Source: Theobroma cacao (taxonomy: Eukaryota; Streptophyta; Magnoliopsida; Malvales; Malvaceae). Taken from it: a stretch of 64,000 nt of DNA. Position numbers and translations under genes: made by a program. The DNA lies in assembly GCF_000208745.1 (NCBI RefSeq), contig NC_030854.1:34446292-34510291 (forward strand), written 5' to 3'. Shown one piece after another: positions 44,990 through 56,400 of this stretch (the first letter of the stretch is position 1; every line of letters begins with the position of its first letter). The notes under the pieces are model-generated. The model saw only the letters and a program-made list of their open reading frames with translations, was not told the DNA's origin and searched no databases.

Positions 44990-45860
44990 GAAAAATCTCT
45001 AAATTATTGAAAAAAATTTAAGGTATAATAGTCACAAAACTCTTGAACTGTTTTAAAAAAATTAAATAAGTAATTTTTTATTATTAATTAAATTTTTATA
45101 TTTTTATTTTAAGACAAATAAACATTTACCATTAATGGTTAATCAATTACCGTTAATCAAAATGTCAAGCTTACGTAGCATTAACGTGGCATTGAGGTAA
45201 GTAGTAAAAAATATCACATGATAATATCATTACATCAAATCATCATCTATTTTGACATATTAACATATTACATTAATGTCAAATAGTATAAAATGATAAG
45301 TAATATTTTTACTAAATTAATTATTAATTTTAATAATTTATTTAACTCAAAATAAAAATATAAATACTTATTTAGATTCTAATAAATGTAAGGGTCTTGA
45401 TTGATCATAAAAAATATATACAAACTTATTTAAATTTTTCTTAATATTTTAGAGTTTTTTTAAATATTATACTAAAATTCAAATAACTATATATTCTTTT
45501 GCTACGTATAATCAAATTTTATATTTTTATTTTGAATCGCTTAGGTTTTTATGATAAACGATTAACAGATTATTATTAGTTAATATATTATTTATCATTT
45601 GATATGATATTAATATAAAAAATAAAAAATATAATATGATTATTTTATTATGTCATATTAACATGTTTCGTCATCATTTATCATAACATGTCATCACAAT
45701 ACATCAGCATCATGTATATAAAATAATAAGTGATGATTTAACTATTAACTACTTACTAATAATTAACAATAAAAATTTATTTAATTAAAAATAAAAATAT
45801 AAAAATTTATTTAAATTTTTTATTAATTTAAAAAGTTTTTTAAAATATTAATTTTAAAAT
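44990..45860. mobile_element. Two abutting fold-back MITE copies
   Basis: 44990-45475 and 45475-45860 each show the family pattern: left arm (attcaaataa..tttttattttaa..aataa), a centre with catgtca and atatcat motifs, then the inverted right arm (ttatttaa..caaaataaaaatata..atttaaat). They meet at about 45475. Both are diverged and have no ORF. Confidence 0.55.
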
Positions 45861-45869
45861 AAAAATAAA

Positions 45870-48250
45870 ATTAATAAGGAAGAAAAAGTTTGCTTGGCTG
45901 TCCAAATTCCAAACACTTTTTCCAGAGTTTTCTTGGCCTATCCAAATTCCAAAAAATGCCCTTTTTAATGGACTCTGAAACGAAACGCATTCTGTCTGAA
46001 TCTTTAACCCCACAGGCCATAATCTCACTTTCATAGAAAGGTAAATACTCGATTCTTTCGTGGGCATGTCAGTATTTTCATGCTTATGTTATTGATTTCT
46101 GTTTGGTTGCACAGAAAATGCAAGAAAGAAAAAGAATGGTTTTCCTCATGCTGTATAGGTTTTGTGGCTTTGGTCAAAATGTGGTAGTACATGTTATCAT
46201 ACTAGATGAAGAATGCTTTTTGTTTGATAAAAGATTAGGATACAATAACTTTATATATATACATACGAGCAAAAGACATAAATACCTGTACGCTTACATT
46301 TTCTCGCAAGCTGAAATGGGGAGAAACCACGTGAAAAGAATCTCCCATTGAAAACTCAGCAAGTAAACTCATTAGCAGTGTAACGTTTTTGAGATGGAAA
46401 AGATATAAATGCAGTATGGAATCAGGGTAACTCGAGGTGTAAAACTTTCTTTTCTTTCGTTCTCATTTTCCTTCATTTTCCCGATTATTGTTTTAGTGAC
46501 ATTTGCTGCATTTGCTTAGCTTTTGGATTTTAGGGTTCTTTAAAGTATAGCTTTAATAAGTCACATTGATTGGTGATCTAACTCTTGATTTTTTTTCCTT
46601 TTGATCCGTTTAAGTTTGGCTTGATTCAAACTAGTTTTCGATAGATTTTTGGATTCCATTGCTCCTTTTTTTGGCATGTTAGTTTTCATAATAATTAACT
46701 GCATTAAGCATATTGGGTCGATTCATCTCCTTTTTATTTTTTTAGATGATATCAAAGTGCTTAGTAGAGTGAAATCTGTAAACGGTAGTACTAGCTTTTG
46801 ATAAATTTACTGATTTTAAGCTACGTTTGTTAATATGTTTCCTGCTCTCATGCTTTTTGTCGCTATTCTATATCAAATACAATTATATTTTGATCGTAGG
46901 AGTTTGTTCTGGAAGTTCAAATTTGTAGTCTCAATAGGATTATACTGTGATAAGTAATGGCATGTGAGTTGAACAGATGGTGTCATTTTGTTACGAGTAT
47001 GGGAAGGTTTGGTATGTTTCTGTGGATGTGGCATCAATTTAGTTTAAGATGGTTAATGGAGTATATTTAGGAGCAAATGGCTACTAAAGCCCCTGCACAT
47101 GAGTAACCGAAATGGAATTCAGGAAAATTCAGTTTTGTCTTGTCTAACGCACGGTAGTAAGAATATATGAGAATGTCTCCCACTTTGTTAGCGACCATAT
47201 TTTATTAAGAGAGAATATAGTAAAAGTTTTCCTTGGCTTAAGTTAGTCTAGTGAGCTGAGTAGAATACAGCCAATATTGAGTATAATAAATAGCTAAATG
47301 ATTAAAAGGCCTTAAAGGCCCATATTTTTGGTTGAGGTTTGAGCTATCAGACCTACATGTCTTGGTATATCTTTATGGCATGGTTCGCCTTGGATGTGCT
47401 TGAAATGGCTCTGCTTAAGATGGTTTTGCCTGGCCTCACTTTGGAACTGTGCTTTCTATAGATTTGCATGGTTAATGTGTTGTTTTCACCACCTGCATGA
47501 TGGTTTTGCCTGGCCTCACTTTGGAACCGTGCTTTCTCTAGATTTGCATGCTTACTGTGTTGTTTTCACCACCTGCATGTGCTAATATTACAGTGAGGCG
47601 TTTTAGTATTCACAATCAGATCAACTTTTTCTGATCTGGAATTCTCAAAATTACACATCAATTAGCAGCTTTATTTATAAACTTTTGTAACTGTAAACTG
47701 CTAATTATTTCTGTAAAGTCATTTGAAGTTTGAGAAACACAAATTTTAGAAGTTTAGTTTCAAGTTATTAAGGTTTTTCAACATTTCTATTATTTTATTG
47801 TTTGTACATGTATTTAAGGTAATCTTGCTTAGATAGTGAAATTTATGCCAAACATTGTGACCTGATTTTTTTTTCCCTCATTTTGTTTCTTGCCTCTGCG
47901 ACATTGACTTGATAGCATGCTCTTCTTTCCTTTGATTTTGGCCTATATGTATGCATTTCCTTTCTTTCCTAGGGCATTATGTTCTCACTATGCTAATTGT
48001 GGAATTCTTTATTTCATTAAAAGAATAACTGGATTATGACCAGTATTGACAACTCTTCAGGGTTTCTGCTGTGTATTATGGCTAGGCTTCCATATCTATC
48101 CTTATAGTCTCACCACATCAGTATAACCTGCTGCTGATTTCTAGTATAAGAAGTATAGAAAATTGTCTAAGTAGAAGCATTCTTTGCTTGTTTTCTACAT
48201 AGAAAACCTGCTAAGTAGGAAATTAATGTGCTGCACTTCTTGTTCTGCTT
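45870..48250. other. Upstream region of the DCD gene
   Basis: No clear coding exon. T-rich intron-like DNA dominates from about 46440, after a gtaactcgagg that could be a donor, up to an acceptor-like cttatag at about 48253, so a long leader intron is plausible but unproven. Confidence 0.35.
47419..47578. repeat. Tandem duplication, 2 x 80 bp
   Basis: gatggttttgcctggcctca begins both copies (47419 and 47499). They differ at about four positions, so the duplication is fairly recent. It makes an ORF with a repeated peptide, which I regard as incidental. Confidence 0.9.
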
Positions 48251-48273
48251 ATAGCTTGTTTGCAAAGATAGCA

Positions 48274-50296
48274 ATGGAATTTGAAGGAGGGTTGAAGAAG
48301 AAAATTTCTGGAAAATTTCCTGAATTTGGTGCTATCTTCATGTCAAATGCATCTACGAGGGTAGAGTGTTTTGAGAGAAAGCTCTTTGGTCTTCCAATGT
48401 CTTCCGCTGACTTTGTTAAAGGAGTTAAGGTTGGAATGATTTTGTTTCTTTTCGAATATGAAAAGCGAGAACTTCATGGAGTCTTCAAAGCAACTTCACA
48501 TGGTGAGCTAAATATCATTCCTCATGCATATAGTTCATCAGGGAAGAAATTCCCTGCCCAGGTATTTATCAAATCCACATCAAACTTTGTTGGTTTTTTG
48601 CTTTATCACATCATTTCTTTTATTTTTCCAGAATTTTTTCTTTGGTAATTTTACTTTATTTTGCCTTTTACTTTTTTCTTTTGATGGCTATGGTCGGAGT
48701 GCAGTTATTTTTTATTATTACTACATATTCTGCTTTACATTTGTCCAGGTTAGGTTTACCACAATCTGGCACTGCCATCCTCTTCAGGAAAATGAATTTC
48801 AGGATGCTATTAGAAATAATTACTTCGCCACAAACAGATTCAACTTTGGGCTGTCTAAAGATCAGGTCTATTTTTTTCTGATTTAAAGTTAACTATTTTG
48901 CAATCTTTCTGTTGAAAAGATTTATTGTATCATTGCAAAGGATTATGCAGTTGAGTTCATTTAATTGCAGGTTCACAGGCTTCTAAGGTTGTTTGATTCA
49001 AGAAAGATAAGAGTATTCCAATCTCAAATTTTTATAGGTGGTGAAACTAGAAAAAGGTATCATAAGTCTTCACTAAAGAAAAGAGAAACAGAGAAAGATA
49101 AGTCCAATCATACTAAGAGTGCCAGAAAGAAACTGAAAAGGGATATTGATAGCGTCTCGCATTCTAATGTAGAGCCCTTAGCATATTCTGGTAAACTGAT
49201 TGTGGCAAAAGATGAATCTCAACTGTTAGATTCTGGAGATTCACATATTGAATGCGAGGAATCTGATAGCATGCACTGTAATTGCTCGTACTGTCCTGAA
49301 GGTCCTTATAGCCAAGGCTCATTAGCATTTGTTGCCAGTCACAGCTCTGCTTCTGGACAGGAATTGTGCCCTCATCCTGACCATGCTTTTCAAAGTGTTC
49401 CTGTTAGCGTTGGAGAAGAGCTTAAAGAGTTGGAAACTTCAGGAAATTGTGATATTGATCTTGGAGATTACATACCTTTGTTGCCCTCTGATGATTCTGA
49501 CTCCACAGATACCAGGCCTTCCCCAGAGTCTGGATGTGTTATGAAAGATCACGTAGGTCTACCTTTTTCTGCCTCAGGTCTATATGAGGATACATGCCAA
49601 CCAGTCCCTACTGCTTCTCCCATCACAAAAGTAGATGATGTCCGCATAAATGAGAATGCTTATAGTTTAAAATCCCCAATGCACTACTGCCAAGAAAACA
49701 GCAATTCAGATTTTATCTATCAGTATGCATCTGTCTGTGGTCTGTATTCTGATGATTCAAACAACCGAAGCAGTGTGTCCTCTCGTTTGAATTTTTTTTC
49801 AGGGGTACAAGACAAAGAGGCTGATACCAGAGTGGAGAAATCAGTATATAACACAAGAAAACAAAAGATGTGCAGTATTGAAGTGGATAAGTCAGCTCAA
49901 GATTTCATGGAAGGATTGCAGCAAATGCATGACAAATGGAAGAAAACAGTGATAGTGTCTAGATCTGTTGAAAGGGCAAATGATCACACTGCGAATAAAA
50001 AAACAAGTGTAAGTATGTGTTTGAGTAGGACTTCAGAACCTGATGTACAAGATAATGACATTTCTACGAGGTTGCAAGGGAGACATGACAAACAGAGGAA
50101 CATGAGAGAAACTAAATCCCCTGTTTCAGGAGGAAAGAGAACTAGTGTGTTTTTGCGCTTGAGTAGGACTTCAGAACCCGATGTAAACAATAGTGGCAGC
50201 TCTACATTGTTGCAAGAGAGACATGACAAGCAGAGGAAGAAACAAGAAACCGAATGCCCTGTTGCAGGAAAATTTATCACTTACCACATATGGTAA
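48274..50296 (+). CDS. DCD (development and cell death) domain protein
   Basis: DCD proteins are plant-specific and include N-rich proteins linked to stress-induced cell death. Exons 48274-48561, 48749-48865 and 48971-50296, phase 0, give 576 residues. The DCD domain covers about 15-145: FGAIFMSN, LFGLPMSS, VGMILFLFEYEKRELHGVF, FPAQVRF, FNFGLSKDQVHRLLRLF. The rest is a low-complexity, basic then Ser/Asp-rich region with a Cys/His-rich patch (HCNCSYCPEG) and a tandem repeat of about 46 residues near the end (LSRTSEPDV..RHDKQR twice, about 50000-50272). The reading frame stops at 50296, but coding-like sequence continues to about 50613 in other frames, so the present end may be caused by a frameshift or an unrecognised splice. 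Confidence 0.82.
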
Positions 50297-50613
50297 GTTC
50301 AATTTGCCTTAACAGTGAAAATGAAGAAATAGGCAAAAGCTTGACCGTTACAGACTCAGATAGAGCAGAGCTGGATGATAATACAAGTCCTTACTAGGCT
50401 AGTACTGCGGTCAAAAGGCCACTGAAGACAGGAAAGAGTCACCACCTTGCATCAAACAGCTTGTAGAAGTCCATGAGAAACTGACTGATAACAAAGATAA
50501 ATCTGAATGTTATGAGGCTAATTCTGGAATTAACGGAGATGCGGGGTGTGGAAAATCTAATGATTCGGGAAGAGCAGATTGGTCAACATTTATAGTCAGT
50601 TCAGTCCAAGAGT
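50297..50613 (+). pseudogene. Coding-like 3' remnant of the DCD gene
   Basis: Another frame reads LPHMVSSICLNSENEEIGKS and on to a TAG near 50397. A third frame then reads ATEDRKESPPCIKQLVEV and continues to FIVSSVQEYVLNL. Composition resembles the upstream protein. It may be a frameshifted tail or part of an alternative exon. Confidence 0.4.
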
Positions 50614-50619
50614 ATGTCT

Positions 50620-51230
50620 TGAATTTGCTTCTGTTTTCCTTTTTCTTTTACACCCAATGAATGGAATTACTAGGCAACTATAGGGAACATGGTGGGACAT
50701 GGAACATGTGCAAAAAGTGAAATAGGGAGCAATTGGATTAGGATATAAAAGCAACAAAGTATTAGGTCTTAGTTTCTTGTAGACATGTGCAGTAGTGAAG
50801 CAAAAATAGCAGAGATATGTACCCAAAAGAAAACAATAGCAGATTTTATCAAACCATGGAGAGATTTAAGAGGGAAGGACAGGGAAAAGACAATGTTAAC
50901 TTCACTTAATGTATATGGTGAGAGACTTACCTAACATACTGTAGTTGGATAATGTTCATATGTCCGACATTCCAATAGTTTGTTAACTATGTATGTGGTG
51001 AGAGGCTTACATAACACCTTGGCATTGTAGCTGGATAATAAAAATATTCATTTCTTTATGAATAATCAGATTGTCAAACACAATAACCTCTATCTTCTCA
51101 GTATTCCTATGTGCATCAATATTGATGTGCCAGATCTTTGACTATTTTGTACCTTTATATTCTAAGTTATGTCTACTATCATTACAATTTTTTTATTCCT
51201 TGAATCCCTTCAGGACAGATTTAACGTATA
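50620..51230. other. 3' flank of the DCD gene
   Basis: No supported gene. cacctt/catact-gtagttggataat..ttcat appears twice (about 50936 and 51018), a loose duplication. Confidence 0.35.
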
Positions 51231-51234
51231 CAGA

Positions 51235-51450
51235 TGAATTTAGTTGTTATATTTTTATTTTAAATTAAATCAGTTTTTATTATTAATTATTAATTTATTA
51301 ATTAAAATATTATTTATCATTTTTATGTTGTGTGGTATATTCACATGCTATAATAAATAATAACTTAACATGTTAATAAATTATGATTACTGAAAAATAT
51401 AAATTTACTTAATTTAAAACAAAATAATTTAAAAATATTATGTTTAAAAA
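51235..51450. mobile_element. Partial fold-back MITE
   Basis: Arms atatttttattttaaattaaatc and ..aatataaatttacttaatttaaaac are inverted relatives; the centre has tatttatcattttt and ctataataaataataa. Shorter than the other copies. Confidence 0.4.
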
Positions 51451-51934
51451 ATTAAAAATTAAAAAAATCTGTAATATAAAATCCTTTATTAAAAAAACCA
51501 AAAGAAAGCATAAAAGCCAAAAAGAGACAAGTCCAACTCAGGTCGTATTCGGCGCTCACAAAATCCAGCACTTATCACAAATTTTGACTAAGAAAAGAAT
51601 CACAAAGGACTTGGGACTTTGGCAATTATTTGTGTATGTTATCTTTTTCTCATTTTACTTTTTTACCCTTTCACCTCTCTTTCTTTTATCCTTTTCTCGT
51701 TAAGGTTGCCCTTTCCCACTCAAAAGGGAGTAGTTATCAATATTAAATTAGCTATGGGTGATTGATAAATACCCTCATTCACAATTATCATTTTCATGTG
51801 AGGTACTACATCATTCATTTTCTTTTCTTTTGCAATAATTTATTACGATTTTTATATATTTTTTCCCCATATTCAGTCTAATTACAATTAAACATATTAA
51901 ACTATAAATTCAACAAACTATTAGTTTAATATGA

Positions 51935-51952
51935 ATATATATATATATATAT
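51935..51952. repeat. (AT)n microsatellite
   Basis: About nine AT units. Confidence 0.9.
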
Positions 51953-52172
51953 AAAGAAAATCATGCGTAATTGAAAGGGTAAAATGGTAATTGAAAGGTT
52001 AGCAAATTTGAAGAAAGTGCAGGGGCATTTATGAAAGCTGATAATAAAACTCAATCATATAATACATTCTTTCCTGCTCACATGCTTCTCTCCCTTTCTT
52101 CCCAAGTTGTCTGCTTCTCTCTCTTGACGTTTTGTTATTTTTTCTTCATATTTTGCAGCAATTTGTTTTACA

Positions 52173-55100
52173 ATGCAGGTAAGCTGAAATCCTTTTGCCT
52201 TCATCTCTTCTATGCCTAATGACGCTAAAAACCTAATCTTTTTAGCTATTTTGAATATAAAATGTTAACTTTGTTGTTGTTTCTAATGTTGGGTTTTTAG
52301 ACAAGAACCGTGCAAGTAAAGAACTTGTCAGATCTAGCAAGTGAGAGGGAGATTCATGAGTTCTTTTCTTTCTCTGGTGATATTGAGCGCATTGAAATCA
52401 TAGGGTAAGTTTTCTTTTTCTTTTTTGGGTTTTGTGTAAAGGGTTGGTGGGTAATGTGTTTGGTGGCTGGGAAAATGGAGGAAACTGAAAGAAAAGTTGG
52501 AATTTTGAATCTTGAGGTTTTGCTTTTGTGGGCCAAAGTTCATGCTTTTAAAAGTGAACTTGTGTTGAATTTTGACTTTTTTTTTATTCTGCTTTTTTAT
52601 CGTCTGGGCATCTAGCCTGTAAGGAAAGGCTGCTTTGGAGTTTTTAATGTTTCATTTTTTTTTTAATCTTTTTTGGGTTGGTTTATAAGTGCAATGAAAG
52701 GAAATTGAGAGACAGTTTTCTTTTTCTTTTTTTTTTTTTTTTCGTTTGGTGTTCTGGAAATCTTAATGGGAAATTTAATAAAGGAAAAATAGTTATGCTG
52801 TTGGTTAATTTGGGTTGCTGTGTTGTGTTATGGCTGTTGCAGTGAACCTGGCCAATCAAAGATCGCATATGTTACATTCAAGGATCCAAAAGCTCTTGAA
52901 ATCGCGTTGTTATTATCGGTTTGTGCCTAATTTGGCTCAAATTTTTATTGCTAAGTAGTATCTTAGGGTGCATTTTCTTTTCTTGCCTTGTAAATCTCAG
53001 ATATTGGTTACTTCAAGAAATCAGCTAACCTTGCAATGCCTTTCCTTTAAATTCATTGTTTAAACTGAACCTTGTAAGTTCATCCCAAAAGTAGGTTGCT
53101 TATACCTTCTTAAATTGAAATAATTTATTCGAACTGGTTGAATGTAATAACTAGCTTGTAAAGTTATGCTTTAATTATAAAGCAATGCCAAGTGGGAAGT
53201 GTTGTCTCTTTCAGTTACCTTGAAATTTAAATTGTTTTAAACCTTTGCTGTATACATCTTTATGTTTCAGTCTCATAAGATGATAAATGTTTTAAGGAAT
53301 ATTAATGTAAGGTGCTGGTTTTCATGGTTTTACTTCAGCTAAGTTTATTTGATCCGAAATGGGAAAGCGGAGTAAATTTCTTAAGTGATAGTGATACAGT
53401 CAATCATACAGCTTGTAATTTTAATTGTGGACTAGCCAAAAGTAAGAAAAGACTAAAAAGTTTTTATGTTTTAGACTTTTTTTTTTCCTCAGTGGACAGT
53501 TGGTGTTGGTGGAACCTGACTCTCCGTAAACTGCATATCCTATGAGGTCTTCCTGTGGATTATTAAGAGAGATAGAGAGGCCATCCAAGGGCAGCCGGAA
53601 CCAGTGTTCAGTCCTGTCCTGGGACAAGTACCCCTTGGATTCCCTCTTTTTCATCATATAGTGTGCCTTTGAATAGAATGGGACAAATTGAAATCCTGTC
53701 CTGTGTGTTTTCCACTTTCCAAACATACTGTGAAATTCCTTCAGCGATATGATTCCTGATGTGCACTTTTTAAGATTGGCTACATTTGTGTTTTCTACAT
53801 TAATTAACAATTAGATTAATATATCTAATGTTATTTTAAAAAAATTAATTGACAATTCTTGGTATAGTTCTTTTTAATCCTGTCGCATCAGCTCCTCTTC
53901 AATGGTTACCATTTGTCTTTCTCTCTCTTTACGCTGTTCAATCGATTGTCCATGCATCAAGATTGATTCCTTTGTCATGAAGTATAATTTATGCTGGGCC
54001 ATTTATTTTTCCAAAGAGTTGGGCATAAGTTGATTAGAAATCTCTGTTCATTTTAAGGCAAGATTATTCTTCATACATAACTGTAGGAAGTGAAACGTCT
54101 GAATCTCTGCTGCAGGGGGCAACAATTGTTGACAAGATCGTGGTAATAACTTGTGCTGAAAATTATTTACCAAAACCTGAGATCCATGTAAGCTGACTGA
54201 GAATTTTTGCTTTCTCCTTTTTAGTGGATTTCGCGAAATTCTTATGTTTTTGAATTGCAACTCATGTAGGAAGCAAGAACAGCAGACAACACTGTGTCTA
54301 TTACTCCAGCTGAGCAAAGTGCACCGGATGCTGAGGTACCAAATTACCTTAGAATTATGATGTCTAAAATTTACTTTGCATATAAATTGTTACCTAGGTG
54401 GCTAAATATGGGAAAGATGTGGGAAAAATACATTGATATGTTCATTATTTTTTTGATACATAGCTGGTTTAATTTTATCTTGGCAATTGCCTAGTTGCTT
54501 AGTTGAATCAAGTAGATTTTTAACATTGAATTCACACAAGAGTGACATTAAATCAGGAATTGTCATGCATTTGATAACCCTGGGATAGGAAAGGAGAAAA
54601 AGAAAAGGAAAAACTTTGTTTTAGAACCTTTAAACTGGACTAGATCATCCTGTTGTTAATGCATGATGTACTGGACTCCTTCCTGGAGCTGCCCTTTCTG
54701 CTATGATATGCTCAGCCTGAACAAGGCTGAATATTATGGTGGCAACTTTAACTAGATTCTGTCATTTGGATCTAAAATTTATTATTTTAGTTTATGAACT
54801 TAGGCTATCTATCTATTGCAGCAAGGTAGAACTAGTCCACCTGGCAGTGGAAGAATGTATGTTAGTAAAGCACAAGATGTTGTTGCAAGTATGTTGGCCA
54901 AAGGTTCAGCTATACGACAAGATGCAGTGAACAAAGCTAAAGCTTTTGATGAGAAACATCGGTTGACAGCCAGTGCATCTGCCAAGGTTACTTCCTTTGA
55001 CCGCAGAGTTGGGTTGACAGAAAAATTGACTGTGGGAATTTCAGTGGTTAATGAGAAAGTAAAGTCTGTGGATCAAAGGCTGCAGGTATCAGATAAAACC

Positions 55101-55647
55101 ATGGCTGCAATATTTGCAGCAGAGAGGAAAATAAATGACACAGGATCAGCTGTCAAATCTAGTAGGTATGAGGCATCCTTCTCAAAACAGTGACTTCATT
55201 TCTTTGGTTCATAGGCTATAGTGAATTTGGTTGCTCTGAGTGAGGTAACTATGGAACATGCCAATGACTGCCATTGTATTTCATTTAGCACTGGGAGAAC
55301 CGACTATTTTAGGAAAAAATAGTTACCATCCTTTTAATGAGCTTCATTCTTGAGTTATGATAACATTCAGGTACTCTGATTTGTTCTGGACAGGTATGTA
55401 ACTGCTGGGACAGCTTGGCTTAATGGTGCTTTCAGCAAGGTTGCAAAGGCTGGGCAGGTTGCAGGTACAAAAACCAGAGAAAAGTTCAATATGGCCATGT
55501 CGAATTTGACTGCCAAGGTGGGTCACTCCTCTAGCACTAAAACAGCTATAGTAGAACTATAGATTACAATCCTAAGAAACACAGTCCATCTTCCACGTTA
55601 ATCATGCATTTTATTTTGTTTGAGTGCAGGATCCAATTGCAGTGTAA
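52173..55647 (+). CDS. RRM protein like BPA1 (binding partner of ACD11)
   Basis: In Arabidopsis BPA1-family RRM proteins bind ACD11, a sphingolipid transfer protein that restrains cell death; the same role is inferred here. Eight exons: 52173-52178 (ATG CAG only), 52301-52404, 52843-52918, 54116-54187, 54270-54335, 54822-55165, 55394-55517 and 55630-55647; 269 residues, all GT-AG. RRM at about 3-78: VQVKNLSD (RNP2 position), FFSFSGDIERIEI, SKIAYVTFKD (RNP1 position, non-canonical), ALLLSGATIVD. The C-terminal half (about 115-260) is Ala/Lys-rich and helical: MLAKGSAIRQDAVNKAKAFDE, then VNEKVKSVDQRLQVSDKT and AGTAWLNGAFSKVAKAG, ending DPIAV. The tiny first coding exon is easily missed by predictors. 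The leader carries pyrimidine-rich sequence. Confidence 0.9.
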
Positions 55648-56400
55648 GTGAGAATTTGGTGTCTTAAGGTCACATCTTTTCGGATCCTTGTCTGCACATG
55701 CATTGGATGGCCTCGTTACACCAATATGGACAGAGGCATCTAAAACTGGGGAGCTAGATGCTTGGGGTAGGATGCGCAAAGTTGTGTTCAGTTTTGGCTT
55801 GACGTGTGTGCTTATGCAATTCAATGTGTTATATATATATTTTTTACAATATTCTTTGATTTCTAGGGTTATTGCGCCTATTGAGTTCCTTGTAATTTTA
55901 GAGCTTGTGACACTGCTTTCAACTCAGAAAGAAGCTGAAATTGATGTTACCATTGTGCTCATTGACACTTCCCTTTTGTATTATCCTTTTTTTCCCTTAA
56001 AAGAAAAGGTGAAGTTGCACTGATATGTTAAAGGTTTATCCTACTGCCATTACTCCTTATACAAACCAAGACAAGATTGGCAATACACACAAAAGATAAT
56101 ATCTGATCTTTTTCAGTGCAAAATCATGCGAGCAAAACTGCAAGTAAAGCTGCCTTTGGGGTTCAAGCATACCTTATTTCACAAGAACACCCACCATTGA
56201 CTTGTAAATGATTTCTTTTTGCTTTCTTTGATTTGATGGTAGTAGTGAAGGCAAATATCATAAATTAAGTCAATAAAAATATATCTTGCCAGGTAAACAG
56301 GAATCTCTTATTCCAGCTTTGGCTGACCTAACTTTGTTTATAAATTTGATGATGATTTCTAGTTTAAGACACCAAGCTGACAAATTGACAACCTTACCTA
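55648..56400 (+). other. 3' untranslated region and flank of the BPA1-like gene
   Basis: An open frame of about 110 codons (from 55688) lies here but starts directly after the stop codon region and shows no family resemblance. I treat it as untranslated. Confidence 0.4.

Noticed and set aside
47394..47585. ORF with a perfect internal peptide repeat
   Set aside because: Produced by the 80-bp tandem duplication in non-coding DNA; no conserved domain.
55688..56023. 111-codon ORF after the BPA1-like gene
   Set aside because: Lies in its 3' untranslated region, shows no domain, and contains T-rich runs encoding hydrophobic stretches.
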